This document shows positions 37,521 to 48,378 of a stretch of DNA of 64,000 bases, one piece after another. Both the position numbers and the translations under genes were made by a program. How positions within the stretch are numbered: position 1 is the first letter of the stretch; every line of letters begins with the position of its first letter. The stretch is taken from positions 496,001 through 560,000 of the forward strand of contig MCGO01000005.1 in NCBI GenBank assembly GCA_002104985.1. The letters are read 5' to 3'. The stretch comes from Rhizoclosmatium globosum (taxonomy: Eukaryota > Chytridiomycota > Chytridiomycetes > Chytridiales > Chytriomycetaceae). The notes under the pieces were generated by a model. It saw only the letters and a list, made by a program, of their open reading frames with translations, searched no databases and had not been told where the DNA came from.

Positions 37521-39208
37521 ATGCCAATTGGACACTCACGCCTCAAACTGACGCTACTGAGTTTTGCAACAACAGTTCTTGATGCAATACCCATATTTGC
37601 CACTGTGTTTTCGGTCCTTCAGTTTATGAAAATGTTTCCCCCGAATACGGCTATTGGAATCCCTTCCAATCTCGAACATAACTTGTCCATCTACCTTCAT
37701 ATGGAAACTGCATTTCTGGTCTACTTCTACCTGCAGTACCAACGTCTTCAAAAACATATTCCACCACCACCGCTGTCTGAACTAGAGCGCGGGAAGACGT
37801 TTTTCCGTATTTTGGATCATTCCTCAAATGAATTTCGTGATTATTTTGCTGGCTGGTTCTACTGGAAGGCCAACAAAAAGCAAGTTTTGGCCGCGGAGTT
37901 TCATCTTATTCGCCGCGATAATTTCAGAGACTGGTATTAATACTATATATTTATCCATGTCTGATGTGATTTCAGGTTTTCCTGGATGCTTTATGGTGCT
38001 CGCTCATACGATCAACTTCTTCAAGATCCCAACAAGCAACCCTTGGTAGCAGAACTCAATGCATTCATACAAGACTTTGAACTTGCCAAAAATATTGTCA
38101 TTCAGCCTGGAAGAAATGGAGATATGGAGCCTCTCATCCTGAACTACAACACCGTTGAGGCATATCCAAAACCGCTCATATTTTATAGCATCATAGCTCT
38201 CGTGGAATCAATTGCATTTGTGTTCTTACATTGCATGGGCTTCCAGAGGTTCAATCATAAAACCAGGGAATTATACGAGGCTACAACTGGAATCAACTAC
38301 TGGAAACTGAGCCGCGAAACAGAGTCAAAACATCTTCCCATAGTGTACTATTGATATTTCTTTCATTGTCCAATCTAATTTTTTGAATAGCTTCTTTCAT
38401 GGTATTGGGTGCGGTCTGTTTCCTTACGTTGAGTTGTTGATGAAAGTTGTCAAGTCCAACGCAACGAGCACAATATTTTTGGTCGAGTTGCCGCACGTTG
38501 CCATGAGACTCACAGACAATGTGCCCTCGATGCAGCAAACAATTTTTGAAGTCGAAACTATGTTGGATAGTCACGGTTTTCCTAGCTGTATTGTTGTAGG
38601 ACATTCGTTAGGCACAGCTGTGTAAGCTATTATCGATGGTGGAAAAAAAAGTAATGACTTCTATTTTAGGGCTTCTTGGATGATCAAATATTCTAAATAT
38701 GCAACGGCGAGCGTACTTCTAGATCCCATCGTCTTCTTGACATTTCATCCTTCACTCGCCTGGAATTTTGTTCATCGCCATCCCGGCCGCAATACATCTA
38801 CTATTAAAACAAATGAATTGATGATGCACTGGCTGTGTTCCAGAGAGCTTCACATTTCGTACACCATATCGCGACGTGAGTTTCCAATCCAACAACACCA
38901 ACGCTGATGGAATCCACAGACTTTATTTGGCACCAAGCTATGGTTTGGCCGGAGAATCTTCCAAAAAATCACCATGTCGTCCTAAGCAGAAGGGATTTAC
39001 TACTGGACATAGGAAACGTGGAGAAATGTAACGTTGATTTTCCTTCGGTTGAATACTAATCGAACATCTTCCAAAAGACTTGGCAAGAGAGGGTGTGAAC
39101 CACACAGCATTTGATATTGACCACGGCGAGTTCCTTTTTTTACCCGAGATCCAAGACCAAATTGTCCGAATTATCTGCCAAACTGTTCAAGAAATATCAG
39201 ATAAGTGA
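37521..39208 (+). CDS. Membrane-anchored alpha/beta hydrolase, array copy 1 (intact)
   Basis: First of four tandem paralogues. The N-terminus (MPIGHSRLKLTLLSF) leads into two hydrophobic helices (YLHMETAFLVYFYLQYQRLQ), then a conserved cytosolic block with FAGWFYWKANKKQVL and RRDNFRDW, then another membrane segment after AYPKPLIFYSIIALVES. The hydrolase part has the oxyanion motif FFHGIGCGLFPY, nucleophile GHSLGTAV (Ser at about 38,605), SVLLDPIVF, the acid VLSRRDLLLD and the catalytic His in FDIDHGEFLFLP. Five introns join in frame, including one after TISR (GTGAGT to CACAG) joined to HFIWHQ. The fold and triad are clear. The substrate is unknown; lipid or ester hydrolysis at a membrane is the natural guess. 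Confidence 0.85.
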
Positions 39209-39311
39209 AAGGAGAAATGGCGGAGAAATGGAGAATTGTGGAAAATCATACGTCATCATCACCCCATGAGTGCAAAATAAAACCTGTTCATCAAAATATT
39301 ATTCCCACAAA

Positions 39312-40834
39312 ATGCCCCTTGGCCACACCCCCTTGCGTCTGCGATTGATGCAACTTGGATCAACCGTGATCCACGCGATTCCATCTATCGCTGTGATAGG
39401 ATCAGTGCTACTTGTTGGCGTTCATCTTGGGAGTGATCTTGACACCAACACTGGTGCCCAATTCGCATGGACGTCGATCTTAACGGCATATACTTACGCA
39501 GAAGCTGCTTTCTTGATCCATTTCTACGCTCAACGCACCATGTTGCAACGTCCCCAACTCGCACCTGTTTTGGGATTTGAAGCGCGGAAGGTTGTTTGGA
39601 AGCGGATCTTGGAGTACCCGGATCTCAAAATGTTTATCGTGGGTTGGTTCTATTGGAAACTTTCTCAGCACCAGCTCTCAATCAATGAATTTGGTGAGAT
39701 TCATGCCGAAAACTTCAAAGATTGGTAAGAGAGTTCCTTTAACTCCTAGATACAAACAGTTTTTACAGGCTCGCTTGGGTTATGTTTTCAGAGTCCTGTT
39801 TCGAAGATGCACGGAGAGATGAGAGCAAAATCCAAGAAATGGATGCGTTGATAAAGAACTTGAAGCATACAAGAAACATTGAATTCCCAGTAGGCCGAAA
39901 CAAGAATATAACGAACGTGAAGCTTAACCATAACACGGTGGAAGCCTATCCTAAACCGTTTATTTTCTACCTGGTGATGAAGTTGTTGGAGCTTGTTGAG
40001 TCACTATTTCTAATGTTCCTGGGTTTCGATCACTTCGTATCAAATGGAAATGGATTGAACTATTGGGCTCACCATCCTGTAAGATGCGATGATTCGGCCG
40101 TGCCATTGGTGTTTATACATGGGATCGGTGTTGGATTATTCCAGTATCAACTGTTCATCTACAACTTATGGAAGACTCAAAATCGCCCCATCTTTTTAGT
40201 GGAGCTTCCATATGTTAGTATGCGCCTTTCTGCGAGGGTACCAACTGTCGAAGAAACAGTTACTGAAATTGAAGGAATGCTGGAAGCTCATGGCTTCTCC
40301 TCGGCACATATTGTGGGGCACAGTTGGGGAACGGCTGTAGCAGCATGGATGATTAAACTTAGTAAGTTCACGGTTTCAAGTGTTTTATTGGATCCCATCG
40401 TCTTCTTTGCCATACTTCCGGACTTGGCTTTCAATTTTGTGCACCGAAACCCAGGGCACAACACAAAGCACGCACGCGCGAATGAATATATGTTGCACTG
40501 GATTTGTGCTCGTGAATTGCATATCTCTATACAATCAGTCGCCATTTCAGTTGGCACCATAATCTTTTGTGGCCCGATGAGCTTCCTGTAAATCATCACA
40601 TATTTGCAGCTCGCGATGATATGTTATTTGATGGGCGTGCCATGGAGAAATGTAAGATATTTCTTCCCACTTTTCTTTCCTACTTTGCTAAATATCTGTT
40701 TTGCAGACCTTGAATCCAATGAAGTCAATCACACTATGTTTGATTTGGATCACGGCACGTTTTTGTTCATGCCCTCCAAGCAAGCTCAAATTATGGCACG
40801 AATTGCAAAAGTTTGCTCAGATGCCGAAAATTGA
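39312..40834 (+). pseudogene. Alpha/beta hydrolase array copy 2 (one frameshift)
   Basis: Second paralogue, starting MPLGHTPLRLRLMQLGSTVI. It keeps FIVGWFYWKLSQHQLS, AYPKPFIFYLVMKLLELVES, FIHGIGVGLFQYQ, a nucleophile motif GHSWGTAVAAW (Trp in place of Leu) and SVLLDPIVFFAILPDLAF. At about 40,525 the family sequence changes frame: the read continues to a stop at 40,591, while the expected SRHFSWHHNLLWPDELPVNH and the catalytic His region FDLDHGTFLFMP lie in the next frame. A single-base deletion explains it; no intron fits. The protein as read would lose the acid and His of the triad. It is either a young pseudogene or an assembly error. The final exon ends at 40,834. Confidence 0.75.
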
Positions 40835-40929
40835 TTTTTTTGAATCCTTATTCTACATAATAAATAGTTCTTTATCTGCATTTGTCATATTTCGCTGCAC
40901 ATGGCTTCTCTTCCAAGATTTTTCCGAAA

Positions 40930-42624
40930 ATGCCGGTTCCCAACACTCTGGCCATGCTCATTGCCGTGCGAGCAGCAGCACTTACCCTGGATGCGATACC
41001 AGTCTTGGCCATAGCATTTACCCTTCAGCAAACGTACCAGCTTCTTGTTGGAGATGTTGTGGCTACCCAATATGACAGCACAACCACATTAGGAACAATC
41101 AAGAGCATCCTCCCCTACTACTTCTCGATCGAGACCGCATTCCTAGTATACTTCTATTTGCAGAGTAAGCGACTACAGGCTCCTGTACCGCCTGCTCCTA
41201 TGTCAGTTGGGGAACGAGGGAAAATCTTCTACAAGGTTCTTGATTCGACAGGCACAAAGTTTGAAGAGTTCTTCAGCGGATGGTTTTATTGGAACAGCAC
41301 CAAGAGACAACTCACTCCCAGTGAACTCCATGTGATTCGTAGGGATAACATAAGGGACTGGTGAGTCTTTGGGTGGCTCTCACCTGTCCAATTAAGTGTC
41401 ATCAGCTGATCACCAAATCTCTCTTTGACAGGTTGGCATGGTCCTTCTTCTCCGTCAGCTCATATGCAGAACTTGAATCTGATCCAGAAAGAGTATCTGA
41501 ATTGAACGGTTTCATTGCAGATATGGAAATGATGAAGGGGACTCGATTCCATCCAGGAAAGAACCTCGACATATCACCAGTCATACTTAACTACAACCCG
41601 ATTGCTGCGAAACCGAAGCCACTGATTCTGTATGCATTCATCTGGAGCCTAGAAGCTTTTGGGCTCTTGTTAATGACACTCCTCGGCTTCAAACGAGTTA
41701 CTCCCATCGACAGACCATACCACCACGATTCTGAAGCCACCCTCAACTATTGGGTATATATGCCGAAATCCTATTCCGACAAATCAACCCAATCTCGCCA
41801 AGATGACAAGTTACCCATTGTGTTTTTGCATGGAATTGGATGTGGCCTGTTTCCCTATGTGCACTTCATTTATAGCATTATGAGCCACATGCGATTTTCC
41901 CGTCCGGTATTTGTCATTGAGTTTCCTCATGTCTCCATGAAGCTACACGACCACGTACCATCAACTGATCAAATCATTGGCGAATTCGAAACAATGTTGA
42001 TGTGCATGGCTTTTCCAAGGCGCACGTTATTGGACATTCACTGGGGACAACAATTGCGTGCTGGCTGGTCAAGTATTCCAAGTATGCTGCTTCTTGTGTC
42101 TTGTTGGATCCAGTTACATTTATGTACTTGCTTCCATCCTTGGCATTCAGTTTTGTGCATAGAAAACCAGGATATAACACTGATGTTACCAAGGCGGATG
42201 AATACCTGCTGTATTGGCTTTGTTCTCGAGAATTGTACACTGCAAACGCAATTACCCGTCACTTTCGTTGGCACCATTCTTTGATTTGGCCTGAAAACCT
42301 CCCAAAGAACCATCACGTTGTAGTTGGAAAACGAGATTTTTTATTTGACGGCACATCAGTGGCTGACTGTGAGTGTTTCCTCACAACGTTTTTATTGGAT
42401 ATTGCTTACTGTATCTTTCAGATCTCGCCGAGCACGATGTTGACTACAAGCTTTATGATACAGCTCATGCGGAATTTATGCTGAGACCCAGGATTACCAC
42501 AGAAATTGTTGCCAAGATTGCCCAAGTTTGCAACAGTGCCGATTTAGAATTTGCTTTAAGTAATGTGGCTGCGAAGTCAGTGCGCGGGAATGTGCGTAAA
42601 TCTGTGCGCAGACGCCGTGCTTGA
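40930..42624 (+). pseudogene. Alpha/beta hydrolase array copy 3 (one frameshift)
   Basis: Third paralogue, starting MPVPNTLAMLIAVRAAALTL. It keeps FFSGWFYWNSTKRQLTPSEL, RRDNIRDW, KPKPLILYAFIWSLEAFG and FLHGIGCGLFPYVHF. Near 42,000 the frame changes: ETML is followed by one base fewer than in copy 1, and the family sequence (MHGFSKAHVIGHSLGTTIAC, VLLDPVTFMYLLPSLAF, RHFRWHHSLIWPENLPKNHH) continues in another frame. The catalytic His segment LYDTAHAEFMLRPR differs from copies 1 and 2 (AHAEF in place of DHGEF). The C-terminal tail is Arg-rich. As read, translation would lose the nucleophile. Its 3' end faces RRN3 with about 130 bp between stops. Confidence 0.75.
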
Positions 42625-42753
42625 AAATGCCAGCAGAGATGGATGATGGAAGACCGTACTATTACCATTTTTTCAGTAATTCGTTGCCAAGTATACCAAA
42701 TAAAGACTTTTAATCCACAAAATTCAAAAATGGTCAAATTTAAACCAATTAAT

Positions 42754-45189
42754 CTAACATGACATACTCATTTGATTCTCGAAGGAACTACTTATATAGT
42801 CAATATCGCTGTCTCCACCGCCACCCGCGGTATCTTCATCTTCAATCCACTCGTTGTACATAGGCTCGACGACTTTCTTTGACATAACCAAGTGACATGG
42901 GTCGAATGGAAAGAAGGCTTCTAAACAGGCACTTCCAAGGGTATCTTGAGGCTGGGCTTGAGTTGGATACTGCTGTTGTGGAGTGTTTCCCATTCGCTGA
43001 TTCAAAGTGGATTCTTGAACATACGACATGTTCATTGATGCATCCGGAGAGATAGAACCAGGAACTTCAGGCGAATAGGATGAAGAAGTAAACGAAGCAT
43101 AATTTGTTTGTGATTGGTTGGTGTGATTGTTGTTTATCCGAACAGCGCGCATGGGTTGTGATTGGGGAGGTCGAGGAGGCAGCAGTCCAGCTTGGGTTTG
43201 CTGAGCAGTAACAACAGGTTTTTGAATATGCGTGTAGCAATACAGCATATCAAGCTTGTGTGTAATCCTGGCGAACTCCGCAACGACGCTCTTGGTACAA
43301 ACCTATAGAATAAATGTTTTCAACGAATACCCGCCAGCCAAATTGGAAAAACGAACCTTCAATGGCTGAAACCGTGATTGAACAAGTTTTTGAAAGCCGT
43401 TCATTTCAGCAGGTAATCGCCCGTATTCAACGTTACGGCCTTCTTCACCACCACTCACAACCCCAGCAGCATTGACGATTTCTTTCCAGCGAAAGCAAAA
43501 TACATACAACAAAGCCTGAATTACAGAGTAAAAACAGGCATGCGCCTTTCCTCCATCAAGCACAGCACCAACTTTAACGTTGGGTTCGTTCGCTTCCACA
43601 TAATTCAGTGCCCACCCGTTCATCATTTTTAGACAATATAGTACAGCTTCAATCTCGACAAACTTGGCTCGGGCCACGAAACTAGAGAGATACGCTGAAG
43701 CAGCGCATCGAATAATGGCCGGTGAAGATGTGTCAAACGTCTTCTGTGCAAGGAGGACTAAAAAAGCTTCTGTACAACGAGCCGACATACTACAAGCATG
43801 GAAGTAGAGAAATTGAACGTATTTGCACTGATGTGTAGGGAGAACCGTACGTTCAAAGATTTGAAGTAGGATTGTGAAGAATTCAAAGACTTCGTCACTG
43901 GTTTCCCCATAGTTTGCTGTTGATACGTTCCTTCGATTTGAAGAACCAGGACCAATTGGAGTCGTGGGAGAGTAAATATGAGTTAATTGTGTCAGGAGGA
44001 AGTGAAGCAGCGAATCTAATTTTCCTGAACTTATTCGAAAGTCCGAAACAACTGGAGGAGGGGCAGCATCATCTTCTTCTTCATCTGAATCGTCTTCAGA
44101 TTCAGATTCTTGATCAGAATCATCGTCATCCGGAGCTGTAGGACCACGAGGAGTATTTTGTGATGGTTCGTCATCTTCTTCGTCAAGACGTAACTCATCT
44201 GGCATGGCGGCGCCTACCCTCCCAGCAGAAGCAAATGTTTTTGGAGACATGAATGTGATGGATTCCCGATCATGTCCACTGGCATCAATGTCAAAGCAAT
44301 GTGCTAAAACTTGGTTGTAGTCTTCTTCACTCAAATCATCGAGAGCAGACTGAATTTCAACCTGAGTTCAGAATGTTTAGTGGCTCGTATCATACGTGTG
44401 AATGCTTACGTCTACTTGGGCAACCCTATCTATCGCCAAAGCCCACACTGAATTCCGCAAGACTGGAGCATATTCAACAATTCGAAATAAGTTTTTCAGG
44501 TACCAAAGATTATCCAGAACATCTTCCGATTTGTGAGGAAAGTTTTCGCTGAGAATGGACTGCATAAACGAAGGACCAGATGGAATAAGGCGAATGACAG
44601 CGTTTAGGACGGAATGAATTCGATCAAATTTTGTAGAGAGAGCAGCAGGAGATTCTTTTCCAGTTCGTGCTGTTGGTTCGGAGTGTGTGTTGAGTGATTG
44701 TCACTCCACAACAACAAAGCAACACACCATTTCGCAGGGCAGATACAAGAGACGCAACAACAGGCTGTACAAGTGAGGCATGTGCGCTGACTAAGTTTTC
44801 CACGAGGTGAGAATATTCCTTCACGATTCGCGTGTCAGTGAGGACGACAAACCAGCGATCCATTTTGAGGATTGCATCGACAAGCGGAGCACACGCGCCG
44901 ATCAAGGACACCTGCAACGTAAGGGCCGCAAGCCATTCACAGAGAGCATTCGGCGATAAACGCGGAGTGGGCGAGTCGCGTCCTTTATCTGCAGCAAAGA
45001 GCGATGCGAGCTATTATTGAAAGTCGAATCAGAGGATGATGCCTTCAAAGAACAAGCAGCAAAACAAACAGAAGCGAAAAGAGAGGCACGCACCCAAGCC
45101 ACGGCCGCCGTCTGATTCGCCACTTTTGTTGTTGCACTCGACTGGGCACACACCAGCCCAACAACTCGCGCCGCCGCCTCCGCCGTCAT
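42754..45189 (-). CDS. RRN3: RNA polymerase I transcription initiation factor Rrn3
   Basis: Rrn3/TIF-IA binds RNA polymerase I and makes it competent to start rRNA transcription; TOR and stress kinases control it in other eukaryotes. Minus-strand exons give ALCEWLAALTLQVSLIGACA, a HEAT-like helical region (HSVLNAVIRLIPSGPSFMQS, DVLDNLWYLKNLFRIVEYAP), an acidic loop with DDDDSDQESESEDDSDEEED that matches the regulatory loop of this family, then FTILLQIFERTVLPTHQCKY, VQFLYFHACSMSARCTEAFL, CAASAYLSSFVARAKFVE, and near the end LEAFFPFDPCHLVMSKKVVE. The last two are diagnostic. The 5' end is uncertain: the open frame extends upstream of the ATG at 45,189 through a Ser/Asp-rich stretch (NSDSESESESTD) to about 45,500, where no in-frame ATG is visible. 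It sits antisense between hydrolase copies 3 and 4. Confidence 0.9.
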
Positions 45190-45731
45190 CGTCTCGGCCT
45201 CAATTGTTTGGACCGTGTCCGTGGATTCGGATTCGGATTCGGAATCGGAATTGGCGGATTGCCCAAGAAGCCGCAGTTCAAACACAGGCCCCGACGCCGC
45301 TTTGCCCGCGAATCCAGAACTTGTTCCTGCCGCCGCTGTCGAAGTTGACGTTGAAGTTGAAGTTGCCGCGAGAAAGGACAGACTCTTCTTGAGCGGCGTG
45401 CGCTGTCCAAGGCTCTCCAGTGCACCAGTCAGCGAGTGTGTCGACGACCGTGTCGATCCCCGCCTCCTGCTCCTCCTCCTCCTCCACTCAGTTTGTGCAG
45501 CGACACGGACGACAGTGCAGGCGATGGCATCACCTTTTTTTTGGTGGTGTGGAGTGATGACATCCTGTTCCTTGGGGCAAAAACAAAAGGGCCCGAAAAA
45601 GGCCCGAGACTAATTTACTCTTATTTTATGTCTTAGTTGGTTGTACTACTTTCTTTGAACACGGGTGGGTTCATTTCTCCCATTGCCCGCCACAAGTCAA
45701 AGAATCTCTCCCTTAAAAAAATATCAAGAAC
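45190..45731. other. GC-rich 5' region of RRN3 / promoter of hydrolase copy 4
   Basis: Much of this stretch is open on several frames because of its GC-rich, repetitive composition: GGATTC repeats near 45,220, GAAGTTGA-type repeats near 45,345 and CTCCTC repeats near 45,470. The minus strand probably holds the true 5' exon of RRN3. An ATG in another frame (MSSLHTTKKKVMPSPALSS) lies at about 45,565, and a splice could connect it, but I cannot place one. No other gene is supported. Confidence 0.4.
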
Positions 45732-47470
45732 ATGCCCATTGGTCATTCAATAATCAAGCTGGGACTACTGCGTATTGCTACAGGAACGATTGATTTGATT
45801 CCTGTTGCTGCCCTTGCCTTCTCTCTACTCCAACTCCATGGTCTCATAACGAATGAAGAATCTGCTCCAACCGCAAATCCACATACAGTGACTCTCACGG
45901 AGCTCTTTCAGATATATCTTCATCTTGAGGCCTTCTTCCTCATCTACTTTGTACTGCAGCGAATTCGTCTCCAACCCGCCATCCCGCCACCGCAAATCAG
46001 TGACCAAGACCGTGGAAAAATCTTTTATAGAGCATTGGATACGTCCGACACGCGGTTCAGGGAATTCTATGCTCCTTGGTTCATTTGGAAAAGTTCCCAT
46101 CGCCAACTTTCAGTTGACGAATTCGGTCTCATTCACAAAGACAACTTTTTGGATTGGTAGCTACTTATTTTAAGACCAACTCTCATTCAATTAACTATTA
46201 TTATGGACCAGGTTCTCTTGGCTCCTCTATGGTGCACCAAACTTTTCGGCACTCTCACCCAAGGACTCTGAGGAGCTCACAAACTTCCTTGCAGACTTTG
46301 AATTAGCAAAGGGGGTCAGAATACCCCCCGGGAAAAATCTGTCTATCGAGCCAGTGATTCTTTCGTTCAATCCAATTCGAGCTTATCCCAAACCGCTCTT
46401 GTTTTATGCTGGTGTCTCTTGTGTCGAATCACTGGGTCATCTATACTTGACATATCTCGGTTTCAAGCGGATTGTCTCTGCAGAAAGAAGATATTCTTTT
46501 GACCAGGAAACAGGCATTCATTATTGGGTCAGGCAACCATCAATTAAAGCTAAAATACAAAAGGGTCTAAACCATTGTGTAAGTCTTACTACGGCCATTC
46601 GAAAGTCTGACTTCCTGCAACCAGCTTTTTCCACGGAATCGGATGTGGATTGACTCCATATGCAAACTTTATATCAGAAATCATTCAGCACACCCGGACT
46701 CTCCTGTATTTCTGATTGAAATGCCGCATGTTGCAATGCGATTCGTTGATAGAGTTCCATCAATGTCACAAACCATTGCTGAAGTCGAATCCATGTTGGA
46801 CACTTATGGCTACTCCAAAGCCATGGTAATTGGGCATTCTCTAGGATCTGCTTCGTAAGAACAAGGCTGTTTTGATTCTATTAAAAAATTGTTGTTCAGG
46901 GCGCATGGATGGTCAAAAACTCCAAATATGTTGAATCCAGTGTATTGCTAGATCCTATCGTTTTTATGACACTGCATCCATCGTTATGTTACAGTTGAGG
47001 GACTTTGTTTTGGTCAATCAGTACTAATCGCGAAATAGACTTTGTTCATCGTCATCCCGGCCGCAATACAGCCACTATGAAAGCAAATGAATTTATGATG
47101 CATTGGCTTTGTTCCAGAGAACTTCATATTTCTTATACCATATCGCGACGTGAGTTTTCAACCAAAACACCAACGCTGACGGAATCCGCAGACTTTATTT
47201 GGCATCAGTCGTTGCTATGGGCGGACGATCTTCCTCAAAACCACCACGTCGTCGTCAGTAAACAAGATTTGTTGGTTGATGCCGGAGTAATTGAAACATG
47301 TAAGTTTAACTCTTAACATCGGATGAATATTTATCGAACATCTTCCAAAAGACTTGGTAAGGGAAGGTGTGAACCACACGGTTTGATATTGACCACGGCG
47401 AGTTCCTTTCACACCCAAAATTCAGAGTCAGATTTGCAAAACAATTGCGAAGTGTGCATACAGACAATAA
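45732..47470 (+). pseudogene. Alpha/beta hydrolase array copy 4 (frameshifted)
   Basis: Fourth paralogue, starting MPIGHSIIKLGLLRIATGTI. The N-terminal membrane block, SVDEFGLIHKDNFLDW and AYPKPLLFYAGVSCVESLG are intact. At about 46,690 FFHGIGCGLTPYANFISEII breaks frame before PVFLIEMPHVAMRFVDRVPS; GHSLGSAS then follows. Near 47,380 two bases found in copy 1 are missing (AACCACACGG then TTTGATATTGACC), so the catalytic His segment DIDHGEF is out of frame. Around 46,990 an intron with a TACTAAT branch-point-like site is needed to reach FVHRHPGRNTATMKANEF. The 3' part is very similar to copy 1 even in an intron. Two separate shifts make a pseudogene likely, though assembly error is not excluded. 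Confidence 0.75.
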
Positions 47471-47510
47471 ATTTATTATCCTCGTTTCTCTTTTCGAATG
47501 AATTCTCTTC

Positions 47511-48283
47511 CTAAATGATCGGCAAAGCGTATGGTTCAGGTTGTCGATGGCTTGAAACAGCCAAGGTCAATGAAACAGCCATTTCCAATGAAACACGATG
47601 TCCACCAGAAACAAACACAGGATTCTTTGAGCCTTCGCTTGACCTAACCCCAGCTCCATACACTGTTCCAGAGGTCCTACAATATTAACTGATCCAATTG
47701 AAGTCAAAGTCTCAGCGCACAACTTCTTTACATCGCCCATCAGCACTCCATCTCGCGTATTTCGAGCAAGTTTTTGCAATACCAATCGTCGGTATGTCTG
47801 CTAACACGCCAACCTGACAAGCAACTCCAAACTGTCTTGGGTGAAAAACTCCATTTCCATCAATGAATAGAACTTGGGGTCATGGATGGAGCCTGACTTT
47901 TCAAGTCTCCAAGACTTCCAAAATGCAAGGACATTCACGCATGGCAAGAAACCCTGGGATATAGGGAAGTGGTAGCTCAACGGACTTCACAATTGAGTGG
48001 ACAAGTTGAAGAGAGGGAAAGGCAAGAACTGCCAGACATACGATAGCTGTTTCGCTTGTTGATACGTTGGCATCAGACAGATTGGCCTCGTCTGGTTTGT
48101 CATAGAAGGAGACATCACACCAGCAATGAAGTTTAAACCTTCGAATGTTTCGGGATTGAAGGAGAGGTTGTGATTTACAGTAATCAGCTGTTTCCTGAGC
48201 TCAGTTTGAGTATTGCTCCATTCGGGCGAAGGGCTTCTTCGTTGGGTATAGAAACTTTGGTCATACTTGTGATTTCGAGTCAC
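47511..48283 (-). pseudogene. Endonuclease V relic
   Basis: Minus-strand sequence matches endonuclease V, the deoxyinosine/inosine-cleaving repair nuclease: NFIAGV with DVSFYDK in the next frame (first catalytic Asp), AIVCLAVLAFPSLQLVHS, LPYIPGFLAMRECPCILEVL, VLFIDGNGVFHPRQFGVACQ, GVLADIPTIGIAK, YGAGVRSSEGSKNPVFVSGG and HRVSLEMAV. These are all the family landmarks in the right order. About five single- or two-base deletions are needed to keep one frame (after GV near 48,110, near 47,905, near 47,880, near 47,785 and near 47,665), and no in-frame ATG starts it. The gene as given cannot make a full protein. LSM7, immediately upstream on the same strand, shows no such defects. Confidence 0.8.
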
Positions 48284-48378
48284 TGTTGTGGCAGAGTTTC
48301 ATGAACAGTCCGCCACAAATGCTCTAAACATGATCAAAAAGAAAAGAAGAAAGAGAAATGTCATCCATGGCATAGTAT

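Noticed and set aside
45036..45613. Plus-strand Pro-, Asp- or Leu-rich open frames opposite RRN3
   Set aside because: They follow from GC-rich repeats and codon bias of the opposite strand; no start context or conserved motif supports them.
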